NCBI GenBank assembly: GCA_965153455.1
Contig: OZ234500.1
Coordinates: forward strand, 8,556,001-8,620,000
Length of the DNA: 64,000 bases
Origin: Sphagnum compactum
Lineage: Eukaryota; Bryophyta; Sphagnopsida; Sphagnales
Direction: 5' to 3'
Part shown: one piece after another, positions 47,001-59,280 of the stretch
Position numbering within the stretch: the first letter of the stretch is position 1
Layout: every line of letters begins with the position of its first letter
Notes under the pieces: model-generated
Told to the model about the DNA's origin: nothing
What the model saw: only the letters and a program-made list of their open reading frames with translations
Databases searched by the model: none
Made by a program: the position numbers and the translations under genes

Positions 47001-49676
47001 AATAAGATACAGTTCTACCAAACGTAGCTTTTTGACTTTATATTAGAAATCCATACTTTCACATTGGTAGGGTAGATCGGCTCATCACCAATCACCTGCC
47101 TGTGACTGAACATTTTGGCAGATCTTTCTCAATTCTTCTCCATTTTGAGTGATTTAAAATGTTATAGGAGCGCCTTCTCAAGCTTTCCAAATCATCTTTG
47201 AAAAGCAAAGCCAAGGGACCAACCAAAAAAGAGCAGTAAAGAAGATACATTTTTTTGAATTGCAAAACATTTTTTTTTCATTTTTTTCATTTCGACCCTT
47301 CTAACTTTCAAACCTCATGACTTTCTTATTTCTTATTAATTTTTTTAAAAATCAAGTGCTATAAGAGCACACCTGAAGTTTTACAAATCTTCTTTGAACT
47401 CTAATAGCAACAAAGCAACATACAAAGGAATTTTTTGGGTGTTCGGGAATCAACCCTGCAACATTTGGTGGTTTGTTTTTTTGAGTTCTTGACCTTCTCT
47501 ACTTTGGGGGCTGTAACTTTCTCAATTCTATTCCTTTTTTGACAATTTTTAATGTAACAAATGCACCATTAGGAGGGGTTCAAGTTTTGTTTGGACACAA
47601 CAAACAACGAAGTCCTAGCCTTGGATTTGACTTGCTTTGAACGTTTAAGTGTTTGGTCATTGATTGATTTATCCTAGAATGCTTTCAAAAAATGGGACTT
47701 GAGTATTTTTTAAAGCCTAGTAAGCGATGTTTATTTTAATGAGAATTTATCATTAGATTTTGACCTAGATTAAGAGGCTCGTACCATTATGTTTGAAAAA
47801 TCAAACTTTTTCTTGGCAAAATCGTCTAAAGGTTAGCATTCGAGCTACCTTCTTTGTCAAAACTCATATTAAACCTTAAACCCTATCCTAGCATGTGATG
47901 AGGTTATAAAGATCGCAATAGCCAAGTTGTGCAATCTTGGCCTTCAAGTTTGCCAATGCCCTAAGCATTGTTTGCTCTTTCACCAAAACCCGGTCCACAT
48001 TCACAATCGTGGTTGCTGATGATTGTTGTAGTTGAAAGGGACTTGTTTGTCATCATCATTGCTTGATATTGATCAAAGATTGCCATTGATCAATTTTTTG
48101 TAAATACAATTATATAAAATCTTTGAAATGACTAATTGAATTTTGTAATTGGACCTTCTAGAATCCAAAGCTTGAAGCTTGTTGCTCCATTTCATACATT
48201 CAACATTATGCATGAAACACATAACAAATATTGTAAAAGATTTGGTTTTCAAGGATGGAAATTGTAGAATCGAATGTTGACGCCTTGAAAGCCTCGAAAG
48301 TTAGTGATGAAATTTTGTATTTACCATTTAAATTTGATTTCCTCTTTGCTTACAAGTTGTAATGTCCAAGGCTTGCCATAGCTTAAAGCTTTTGTTTTGT
48401 TGTGCAACATGTAGTGTGTATGCAACTTGCTTTAAAGTTTGGAATGTAGATTTTGTGTGCAATGTGCATCATGATTTATTGTTACATTGTGATGTTTTTG
48501 CAATGTGTACCTTCAAACTTCAATCTTGTGTGATTTGCAATGTTGATGTTCATTGCTAAAGGGTTGGTGACATAATCAAAACTCAAGAGTTTTAGAGATG
48601 TTAAAGGTTGGAGCTTTAATTATAAAGTTCTTCCTTCTTTTGCACTCTTGCATAGCTTGCTAGTGAATTCTTGCATCATGATACCTAATTCCTTTCATTT
48701 TAAGTTCAAGTCTTGAGGCCATTGATTTATTGGAACATCTTGATTCCCAATTATGTTGTTTCCCTTTTTGTTAATTTTGAATTTTGATACCTTTTGCTTT
48801 AAATCACACCTTAAAAACCTAGAGCCATCGCAAACCCTAAACCTTATCATTTTTTTCAAAAATCTCAACAAGTTGTTGATATTATTTTGTTTATGTACTT
48901 GTTGTCGAGTATTCTTTTTGTTTCAATTAGTTATAAGGACTTTTTTATTTCTACAAACTATTAGGTTTTTTTGTTTCAACAAGCTATTGGTGGTAAGAAC
49001 CCAAAGCCATCATAAACCTTAAATCATGTCATTCCTATTTTTTGTTTCAACATATTGTTAGGATGTTTTTGTTTCAAAAATTTGTTAAGTTTTTTGGGGG
49101 GTTTTTAATACTGTAGGTGTTGTTTTAGCAAGTTATCAAAATTTAATAATTTCATTTAGTGTTCATTATATTGTTTCTTTTGTCAATTAATTTTTAGGAA
49201 TGCCACCCTTCAAGTTTGATCTTTTTTTTTCACAAGAATTATAGTCAACTTTTGCCAATGTAGCATTGTCTAGCTCAACCCTAAACCTTATCACTCTTAA
49301 TCCTCCTTTTGAAGAAAGTCTTTGGATTTTTACTAGAGAGAATAAAAGGAAACGAAAGGTGTGATATGAACAAAATAAAATCTTCTAGTATGTTTGAAGT
49401 GCCAAGCTACCATGGGCTGAATTGGTGATGGGTTCAAATGGGAAGGTGCATTAGGTCAAATGTAAAGTTTATTCTAAGATAAAAGGCAAAGAAAAATTGT
49501 TGGCCCCTAAAAGTTTGTTAAATTAATTGACATCGTGGAAATAACATGTTAGCATATTTTTAAGAACATTAAAACTTAGTGGATTTCAATTTTATTTTCA
49601 TCCAAGAGAATGTTAAATGAATAGAAAGCATTGGATTTGAAGATGCATCAAAATGCTCCCATCATCTAACAACTGT
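47001..49676. other. Unassigned AT-rich DNA
   Basis: No gene recognised. A 65-codon Cys-rich frame at 48362-48559 arises from repeated TTGTGTGCAA-like words and has no relative in the window. Confidence 0.4.
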
Positions 49677-50690
49677 TTAGAACCTTAAATTTCTTTGCAA
49701 TTTGGAAGTAATGTTGGGATTATCTTGTTTGATGCCCTTTCTTGAAGGGCTAGATGAATTGATCAAATCTCCCAATGTCGATAATGTTTGGTATGTGATT
49801 TTATTATTGGTATAAAGTTGTGTTAAACATGTATATTTTGGTACAATGACCCCCATATTGCCTACATGAACAATGTGTTCATGGATATTAAAACCTATTG
49901 AATGGGACACCAAATATGGTGGTGCATGAATGGATCCCTCATTTGAACATACATATGGATAACTGTAGTTTTTATATTGTTTATTTAACACTTCCATTAT
50001 GATGCATTGACATATTTTCAAACCTTGCTCTATGTGCCTATGACTTGGGTTCTATTCCAAAAAAAATCCATGATGTTCATAGGCATTGTTTTCAAGCTGC
50101 AACCAAAGTTAGTGATGATCTTGAGAAAAGGTTTATGCACAAGATGTGATGGATCCTTTGGGTGTGGTTTACCACAATATTGGTTCAAATCTACATGTGA
50201 GGAGACATTCCTTGTTCATATGGTTGTGTTGAAGGGGTTTACTATCAACCTAGGAAGCTTGGATCAACCCAAACTTAGACCTTAGTAATAATTGATTTGG
50301 ACATTTTGTACCTACAATCCATTTTTTTCAAGATCACAATGAAGTCTAATGCCTAATGGGCTATGAACCAACCCGTGGATTTGAATACATCATCTAGACT
50401 TTAAAAGAAATTTTCTTCATGTCTTGTTATATGTTTCTTTCAATGAATTCCTAAAGGTTGTAGAATTGGAAGTGGTTCAGATCATGGGATTTAAGGAAAA
50501 CAAAAAGACATTCTCAACCTTGACATTCATGACGACAAGATTGTGGGATATTCGTTTATTTGAGCATTGGATTTGGTCATTCCTATGTATGCATAACCTT
50601 TTTATACAATTAACATTTTTTCATATGATGTTGCCATCATTGCTTAGATTCATGAAAGGCCAAAAGGGATATTCTGGATTGATTAAATAA
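49677..50690. other. Possible decayed coding segment
   Basis: Both strands carry frames of about 90-114 codons. On the plus strand, readable pieces include a stretch around FGCGLPQYWFKSTCEETFLV (about 50155-50220) and the frame 50424-50690. Composition looks more protein-like than the neighbouring DNA, but I recognise no family and the frames do not join. Confidence 0.2.
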
Positions 50691-52454
50691 ATCCACCATC
50701 TTGGATTTTTTTTTTAGGAAATATCATGCGTGTTAATCCACTGTGATTTTGCATAAGAGTTTGTAGACCTTGATTTTTATCCCAGACTTGGTCCCTAGAC
50801 TTCCATTTCATTATATTTTTTGGAGATACATATGTTTGCCTCATTTGTAACATTGCAATATTGCCTTAATGGTAGATAATTTTCCTTTTTTTTCAGCTTC
50901 CATTTATTTTGTATGGATTTTGGAATTTAGATTCTCTAGTTTGTTTTAACTTACATCTTTACATTTTATACGATTGCCTAATTTTGTATGAATCTTCATT
51001 ACTAATTCCTCATTGTTGTGGTTGTATGGGTGAGGTTTCAAGTGATCAATGGAATCAAACAATTTGACCTCTAGATAAATTCCTTCATTGGTGGCATATC
51101 CTGGGCAGCATTTTGTTTGTCTTTGTATTACTAGAACTAATTTGTGGCTTCTAGGTTAGGGTCATGTGTTGCAATTGGTGCAATATCATCAAACAAGGGT
51201 TCAACTCCCTTCTATGATGTTTTTGTTTGAATTTTTTGCTCTGCTAATTGTTATTGCAAGTTGTTTATAATGGTTGCTGGTTGTTTCTACAAGTTGTTTA
51301 TGATGGTTGGCAATTGTTGGTGGCTTCTATAGCTTACTATGCTCTTCTGTTCAAGAGCTTCTCACCAGGTTTTGCTGCTCTAATTTGCCACATTTCATCA
51401 AGAAGCTTCTTTTTAAAAAGTTATTGCAGTTTAAATTCACACACTATCAAAATTGAAATAGTCACTTCTCTCATATATATTTTAACTTTTCAATAACCAA
51501 ATATACAACCTTTCAAAGAGGAAGATCGCCATATGGCAAACTATTTTATTTTGGGTCTAGACATTTAAAATCTACCAAGGAATATGATTGTAGCCACTTA
51601 AGTTGCTATCTCAAGCACACAGTCGCCATATAGGCTACTTTCAAGAATCCTTAGAATAAAAGCTGCTGCTAAGTTGTAACTTATGTAAACCGATTTCTGG
51701 ACCTACGATGGACACTCCTTTGTTGAATATTTATTTATTTAAAAAATGAGCTTTGGTTGCTGGCAGTTTCAAATTTAAATTTTCAGAATTTTAACAGTTG
51801 AGGAATAATATGCAACCCTTGTCACCTTGTTACATAGTAATTGGGTACATTGGGTTACAATTGCTATGGTGTATTATTACTATAGTACATATTATATGTG
51901 CAATGAAGTTGAGATTGTTTCAGCACGGATGATTTATTTTCGTGAACTTTTGCAAAAGTTGGACTTCAAAATTTAAAAGAATATTCTATCACATATTTCC
52001 TGTTTTTTAAAAGGCAAAACTTTTGAGATTGTTTTTTTTTTTTGGAGAATATCTCACCACATTTGCACACACAGTTTTTAATTTTGGGGTAGTTTCTCAC
52101 CAGTTTTCTACAGTTTGGGTCCAATTCTTTACAAATGTATTGTCAATTAATGCTAAACCTTTTTGGGGATGATCCCTAATGACGCTACTACACAAGACTG
52201 AAAAAGAAAAAAGAAAAGACATCCCTCAAGTCCAAGTTTAACTTGCTGATTCTGTGGGAAATTATGGAATTTAAGCTAATTCCAACCTCTTGCTGGGGGA
52301 AGTAATTAGGTTGGATCCAGGAAGCATGTTGCTAATTTTTTTGATAATGCACAAGGTTTGTATGGTTTCCTGGCTCATTCAAATGTCCTCAAATGCTGCA
52401 GACCAGCGTTCTTTTAATAACAAAATTCATGCCAACTGACTTTTTTTTGTGAAA
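50691..52454. other. Unassigned AT-rich DNA
   Basis: No gene recognised. A stretch near 51140-51215 (GGTTAGGGTCATG...GGGTTCAACTCCC) weakly recalls a tRNA-like B box. Confidence 0.35.
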
Positions 52455-54620
52455 AAAGTTTATAAAAGTGTTTTCTTGGGTTTTCTAATTGCCAAATTTT
52501 GACAAAATCACATTTTTGTACAAAACCACCAGACTCTACATTTGGTTCCAGCACGTAGCCAACAGTTATATAGATGGATGCTCAAATTTTCTTACTTTCA
52601 TATTTTGTTTATAGCCAAACTTGTCTAAATTGTGCTATGGATGATCACCACTGCAGTTAAATCATAAATTTGAAAAACGAAAAGAAAAGAAAACATTGTT
52701 GTTCACTAGTGTTTTTTTTTGGGGCGAATTTTAGCAACCTGGCGACAAAAAAAAGGGGGGGGGGGGGGGGGCCTAACAAATCCAACAAAGGGATTTTTGA
52801 GATTTTAAAAAACAATTCGCCATATCTTGACTAAAAAAACTTAGAAGTCGCCAGATTTAGACAGAGTGTTCCTGTAGGTCGCCAGAACTGGGCAGGATTC
52901 CAAAAAAGATCTACTAGTCCGCCAGGACAGTCGCCATTTACTGCTAATTAATGTTGAGGATCCTAGCCAGTGCACTTACTTGAGGAATTTGAAAAAAAAA
53001 ACACTGTTGTTAACATTCATTCATTTAATTTATTGTTAGAGGTCAATTTATTGTAAGAGCTAGCCCCCCCCCCCCCCCAGATTTCTGGAGATCGTAGATC
53101 ACTGCTTCTATTTCCAATTTTGTGATGTTGCTTAATTGGTGATCATCCATAAGAAAATGTAGTCAAATTTGTTGATATTCAAAATATGAAAGTAGAAAAT
53201 TCTTAAGCACCCTTTTGTGTAAGAGGCAGTTGTAATGATTTTTGGTGATTTAAAAATATACACACACACACACACACACAAATATATATATATATATATA
53301 TATAGTTTGTTGATTTTGTCCAAAAACAGGGCATTATCTATAGATTATTGCTCTACCAAAACCGTTTTGACAAAATGGCGAAAATTCGTCACAAAACAAT
53401 CAGGGATTATGTTATTTGTTATAATGTCTCTGAAACTATAAGTAGCAGTTAAGTGATTCCACAGTTCAAGCCCCACTTTTGTTTTGCCGACTCCTAAATA
53501 CTATTTGGGGAAGTAGCCTCATGACATGCACTTCAGGATGTGGAGGCAAGGGTGGCCGACAATCACTGCACTATAAGCGACATGTGACCAAAATGTGGGA
53601 AAAACACATGTTCAAATGATGCACACAAGACAAGGAAACCTTACTAGTTTGTTTGGAGGGGGAGTCAAAGGGTAGATGTTCTCTGTAGCAATAGAAATGA
53701 TTGACCTTCTCCATTATAGTAAAAACTAATGGCCTTCCAGAAAGCTTCATGGGTATTTGGCGGAAACCTTACAAAGCGAAGAAATTCTTCGTTCACAAAA
53801 GGCAAAATGGCCCATCCTCCCCAAAAGAAAATAAAAACTGGGTGTATTGGGTGCCTGCTGCTAGATCACTTCATTGGCTGAGCAGAATATCTATCCCCAA
53901 CTGTCTTCATCACCCTTGTTTTTTCTTTTGAATCACACCACCAATATGGAAATAGGAAAAAATAAAAATCTTTCTATATTCTTGGCCACCTACTGGAACT
54001 AATAATAAAAATCTGGCGATTGATAGAATTTTTTTTCGAAATCTGGCGAATTTGGGCCAGTTTAACCAATGAAATTCCTTCCTATAGGTCGAAATCAGGT
54101 AGGGATTTGGCGAAAATTCGCCAGTAAAAGAAACGCTCTAGACTGGGCCTATGGGAAACATCAGGAGTTACAGTCCACTGGCAAAAGAACGTAATTTACA
54201 AAAAGTCAATCTGAAACCAAAAATCGGTAGAATCAGTCTGTAGAGTGATTACCGTGAAGAGTGTATCTACAGAGTGATTACCCTGAGCCTGTGTGAAATC
54301 AAATTCCTGGAGCATATGTTGTAAAACACTTGGAAGATGCGTGGAACACATGAAGCATAGTGTTTTATTTATTTACAGTTTTTCAATGTTGTCAGAGTGG
54401 CGATCATTAATGGCTACAGACCAGATCTTACAGAAGGTTTCTTTCAAAATTGGCTACCAACTAAATCTGGATTTTTTTTATTAAACAAATTCGAAATCTG
54501 GTGAATGTAGGTCATTGTTTTCTTCAAAAGATCCTTTGTTGTTTTCTCCGGACCCTTTTTTTGGGGAAAAATGGCGAAAATTCGGCACAATGAAAACCGA
54601 AGATGCAGCATGATATTTTC
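52455..54620. repeat. Cluster of GGCGAA/TTCGCC repeats with homopolymers and microsatellites
   Basis: GGCGAAAATTCG occurs near 53377, 54109 and 54572. Single GGCGA or TCGCC half-sites occur near 52722, 52820, 52848, 52888 and 52932. The 54108-54123 copy is a near-perfect palindrome (TGGCGAA-AA-TTCGCCA). A dispersed-family copy is at 52590-52660. G17 is at 52755-52771, C15 at 53064-53078, and (AC)10 next to (AT)11 at about 53260-53304. From 53480 the copy 3 locus flank overlaps. Confidence 0.55.
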
Positions 54621-54939
54621 AATTATAGAATATATTTTAAACTAAATTTAATGAAAAATCCCCCTTATTGTAGAAAATTTCCCATCATTTGAGATTGTGA
54701 ACTCAAATTATGTAGAGACAAGGGCTAATTGTATAATGTGCTATGAGATTATTGCCCAACCTGATCACTAATTAATTAGGACCAATCAAGTGATTAGAAT
54801 ATCTGTCCAACCCCACTGGATAAAATACCCCCCAAATTCAATCTACCTGAACTTATTGACACCAAAAGCCCTATTTTAATTAATCTACTTCAGGGACCCA
54901 ATTGATTGAAGTAAAAGAAAACTGCAGACCTTGATGCTT

Positions 54940-56170
54940 GGAACTTGACCTACTAAAAGGTGGGTTACCGCTGAGTACTTGGGCTGTGGCTTATGGTACC
55001 CCACTTCAAATCAAATGAGACATGGCAAAGCCCATGAGCCATGCTTCAAGAGCCTTTGTTAGAACCTGTTCCCACAGGGAGAGGGACTGAGGTGCATTGG
55101 GGGGAAATTTGCCTTATTTGTAGAGCAAACCTGAAATGGACCAAAGAACGGACCATAGGAAACCTTATAATTTGCAGGTGTAGTAATTTTTTTGGGGTAG
55201 GGGGGTGGCGAGCCACCAAAAGTTCGTTCCTTCACCCTTCAGAAAGTTCCAAAATAAAGTACTACATAAATCATTGGCTCTTCATTTTCTTTTGCCAAAG
55301 GGGACCACAATTCCATCAGCATCACATCTTGTGGTAGGCCCTGAAACTCTCCCCTAAAGCCCAAGACAACATTATCCAGTTGAGCCATGTCTAGAGGTGT
55401 GCATATGGAGTTTTTGTCCACCGCCATCTGCTTGGGTTATGGGCTCAAACTACTCTAATGTAAACCCAAAGTGAGGGCCATCCATTATGGACCAACAAGT
55501 GAGTTTTTCCTTTTCTATTGAAGCACAATGACAGACCCAACCTGACAAGCTGTTGACACCTGCACTGGCAGAGGACCACCAGGAGTTTCACCAGCACTCC
55601 ACTGGGTTTTAGGTCCCAAACAGTGTTTTCCGTTTGGGTGAAATTTTGTCAAATCTCAACCTGATTTCGACAAAGGATTTTTCATGAAAAGAAGGGCCCA
55701 AATTCCCCAGATTTCAAAGAAGTTTTTTCCAAATTTTCAGACTTTTATGATGAGTTCCTGTAGATAGGCAAGAATATAGAAGGATTCTGTTTTTTCTCTA
55801 CTTTCATATTAGTATGTAGCCAAATCTGGCTAAATCATCTTATGGATGATCACCACTCCAACTACAACACAAAATTGAAGAAACAAAAACCCTGGTCCCA
55901 ACGAAGTGATTTTAGATTTCAAGTTGCGCCATTGCCCAACTGCTTGGCAAGTGTAAACCGCCCCCTAAACTGAACCAGTTTTTTTAATCGTCCTAAAATT
56001 CCATTACTAATGAACATTCCGTCGTTCACCGTGATGCAGGTACAACTTTTGTTGGTATTTTTTGTAGTACCAGGTACAGGGCTAGAGATCATGGTAATTT
56101 AGGCACTGCGATAATCGGTATGCAGAGGACTTTTTGGCCTGGACTAATAGCCCTTCCTAAGAACACCCTA
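54940..56170. mobile_element. 1.2-kb insertion in the copy 3 locus
   Basis: Similarity to copy 2 stops near 54940 (AAAACTGCAGACC) and resumes near 56178 (CACAAAGCTCAAAAGTAAAC). In between is DNA absent from copy 2, including a member of the dispersed CTTTCATAT...AGCCAAATCTGGCT family at 55750-55860. About 190 bp of the copy 2 sequence (17540-17710) is missing, so it may be a replacement rather than a clean insertion. Confidence 0.45.
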
Positions 56171-56664
56171 TTATTCACAAAGCTCAAAAGTAAACATTGG
56201 AGGCGATTGGCAATCTGAGTTCTGTAGTTTTGAACGACCAAAAAGCAAGACTGCTATTTTATTGCAACTTGAGACAAAATTCCCTTTACCCTAAAGTGGA
56301 ATGTCAATGTGTCACCATTAAGTCTGAGAATCCACTACATTTTTTTCTTTTTTAGTTTTTTCTCCTGGTTAAGTACCCATGATCTCACTTCATGATTCTT
56401 GTCCAAATAAACGTGGCTCCCTAAAACATTACAGATTTCCTCATAATGGCAGTGGAGAATTATGACCATAACTTGCAGCTTCTAGACTGGTTAATTTGTC
56501 TCATGAAAAAGAAAAAAAAGTATCCACAAAATAGTCCGGAATCTTGCTAAACAAACTCGATACTCCACCAGTGATCTGGTCTCCCTCCCCCCAAGGACTT
56601 TTGAATTTTGGAACTTCACTGATCTTGGGGTCTAGTCCTGCACTAGTTCTGTATTTTCTCAGCA

Positions 56665-56874
56665 TCAAAAGATGAGCTGCCTGCAGCGATCTCTAGTAGT
56701 CCCGTCACGACCGACGAATGCCTCTATTGTCAGGAAATTACTACTCATCATCACTGCAGCAGCTGTAATGAATTTGCGTGTATAGATCGACGTAATACCA
56801 TCTGCTGCAGCTGCTGCACTGATCAGCTCTCTATATAAACTAGTTGCTCCAGAAGAGACTGGCAAGTTCTTCAT
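56665..56874 (-). CDS. Small divergent ORF, copy 3 (doubtful)
   Basis: The 69-codon version of the MKNLPVSSG frame has several substitutions but no stop, and a longer tail (RQLIF). It overlaps the TATA box on the other strand, as in the other copies. Confidence 0.2.
   Translation of the reverse strand: MKNLPVSSGATSLYRELISAAAAADGITSIYTRKFITAAAVMMSSNFLTIEAFVGRDGTTRDRCRQLIF
56832..56839 (+). promoter_or_regulatory. TATA box of copy 3
   Basis: TATATAAA in the context CTCTCTATATAAACTAG, 503 bp before the ATG, conserved with copies 1 and 2. Confidence 0.5.
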
Positions 56875-57334
56875 AAGCTACTCATCCCTTTCATTGCGCG
56901 CCTCATGCTCACTGCAGCCTGCACTCTCATATTCCTAGCAATCCTCCTTCGGGTCTAGTGAATGTCTGAGTTATACACACAGCTTTAATCTGAAATTCCA
57001 ACTGTTCTTTAGCTACTGCATTTCTTTCTGAGTGTGGCTTTCTGCATTCTTCCAGCTCGAATTCTTTGTCTCTTGCCTGCCCTCTCTTATCCCGTCGACT
57101 CGGAGTTAAATCAGTAATTCCTGCAGTGCAAGTCCAGTCCTCTGAACCGTACAGTACATGCAGCTCTGATCTGAAATTGCAAATTTTGTTTCTTCTCCAT
57201 TTGTGAGTTTGGTTGAGGTTCCAGGATACAGTATTGCATAGTGAACACTTCCCTTAAGTGATCTCGTAGTTTCCAGTAACACCCTTTTTATTTCTTGTTA
57301 ATCCTACACATTCACCACATTACCTTCCCACGCG

Positions 57335-57838
57335 ATGGCAATCGTGACTAGTGCTCAGAAGAAGAAGTCTATGCTGGCGATTACCTACCCTGACCCGCCA
57401 CACAAGTGCAAGTGCCCTCCGGGTTCTTCATGCGATTATTGCGGATCATCGAGAAGAGGTCGACGTCAGGGCCGGACACATATTTCTGCGTCGGCCTCTG
57501 ACACGGATCTTCTTCATGTTACGCAAGTGTTTGGCAATTTGCTGCACCTGGGCGGCGCCGATGACTCCATAGGTAGCCACAGAGGCGGATTCTCAGATGG
57601 TTGTTCGACTGTTATCGCTATTCCAGCAGATCCCACTCTGCACCAAGGCACAAGATTTCCCTGCTCAGTGTACTACGGTCAGCGACGGGCGGCGCCATTG
57701 ATCGATGCAGGTCGGCAGTTCAATTCTGTTCAAAAGTCGCACTCAAATGAATCATATCCCATCCCTATTGTCACATATCCAGATCCCCATTCCTGCAAGA
57801 GTTACCCTTGCCCCTATTGCGGCAAAGGTACCCGATGA
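57335..57838 (+). CDS. Cys-rich duplicated-motif small protein, copy 3
   Basis: An intact 167-residue frame is clearly diverged from copies 1 and 2 yet keeps length, all seven motif cysteines (25, 27, 33, 36; 154, 159, 162), the basic RRGRRQGR run and the YYGQR-AAPLIDAGR and ESYPIPI blocks. The internal duplication is clearest here: TYPDPPHKCKCPPGSSCDYC near the start versus TYPDPHSCKSYPCPYCG at the end. Indels against copies 1 and 2 are codon-neutral overall, while the surrounding non-coding DNA has many indels and an insertion. That contrast argues for protein-level constraint. The start is shared with the other copies (MAI). TATA lies 503 bp upstream. Function unknown. Confidence 0.85.
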   Translation: MAIVTSAQKKKSMLAITYPDPPHKCKCPPGSSCDYCGSSRRGRRQGRTHISASASDTDLLHVTQVFGNLLHLGGADDSIGSHRGGFSDGCSTVIAIPADPTLHQGTRFPCSVYYGQRRAAPLIDAGRQFNSVQKSHSNESYPIPIVTYPDPHSCKSYPCPYCGKGTR

Positions 57839-59280
57839 GGTTGTTGCATCATGAGCCTCTTGCACGATCCAGCATCTTGAAGAGCTTGCAATTCGGGTAG
57901 ACCCAGAATATATTTCGTCGTCGTGATTTCAGAAACTAGAGCTTGCAGATCAGTGTAGCTAGAATCAATCACTGGCAATGTTGTTTACTGATCGCTGTCC
58001 TGGTTTTTTGTGTGTGTGCAAATTATTTATCCGCTACAATATATAATATATGTGGCACCCCAGTAGTTACTTGCACTAGATCACTAGATTACAGCTAGCT
58101 ACTTGGCTAGTATGATATATAGTTACTACAGTATTTATCGTTCCTTCCGATTGTTAATTCATAAGAAGTCAGTAAGCGTCTAGTGGGGATTGATATACTT
58201 ATCGAGAGATTTATAAGATGGCCTGCATATAATATTCCGATTCTTCCTTTGTCCTTTGCGGGATCCAGCAGTGGATCCGCATTAATATATTATACAACTA
58301 CTGAATTGTGTGCCGAATCCCATGTGTTTGACAATTTTTACTGAGACCCATGGTTTTGAAAGTTCCAGCTGCATTAATATATATATTGCGTAGGAACATG
58401 CATAATTAATCTACTTGCCAAACTGCAGGAACTTCCTCCTGAAGAGACTCCATGTGCTGATCTGCATACTGCAGTAGAGTGTATATGATGCACGAATTCA
58501 GGAAAACTTGATGCATAGTTATACTAGAAACCTGATGCACAATATATAAGAGAAACGCCTGTTTTCAACTAGACCTCTCTTGGAAAATTATCTTCTTTTA
58601 GTTTCAACCACGCTGGATACATGAGTAGCACAAATAGTATCAATGCACGATGTTCTTTACACGACATAGTTATGGCCAAGGTTGTAGTGAGACTAGACAC
58701 TAAATTCAAGCTCTAATCAAGAACTGAAATATTTTGAGTAGAGTATCGTACACACCCACAAAATCATCAAATATTATGTTTCAGAAGAATGTGGGCCTTT
58801 TCATAACATATTCGTACTGAAGGCGCATTACACGCACACACACTTACACACACAAATCTTATTCAAACTCTGCAGGGAGCATATGAAGGTCATAATTCGT
58901 GTGCAGAAATGGTCAATATTCTACAGTGCTCAAATCACACTGCATTTAATTAAATCCCTTCGAATTTGCTGAGATGCAATACAAGAGATCTATGTAAATA
59001 CTTGGTACCCTATATAGTGCAGCTACTAAAGCACTAATTTTTGAGGCCAATGGAAGTTGAAGACTAATTATTCACAATCATTCATTTATATGCAGGCTTA
59101 CATAATTTGTATACTCTTCACACCCACAGAAACTAATAATCGAAACCTGGGAATAAAACTTCCTGCAGCATCTAATTAATTAAATTGGATTAGGCCCCAA
59201 CAATTTTCAACTTCGTCAATCCCTTAGATACCATATTTTGCCAACGTAGGATATGTAGATTAAGCCAGAAATTAGTTTTA

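Larger units (their letters stand above)
53480..59280. repeat. Diverged paralogous locus (copy 3)
   Basis: Matches 16960-20515 in the same orientation with gaps. It covers the left flank, the promoter, the gene and about 1.4 kb downstream (for example CTAATTAATTAA, GGAATAAAA and TTCGTCAATCC near the right end). Divergence is much greater than between the two inverted arms, so this duplication is older. Confidence 0.8.

Noticed and set aside
48362-48559. A 65-codon Cys-rich frame considered as a possible relative of the Cys-rich family.
   Set aside because: No CxYCG or YPDP motif; its cysteines come from repeated TTGTG/TGCAA words.
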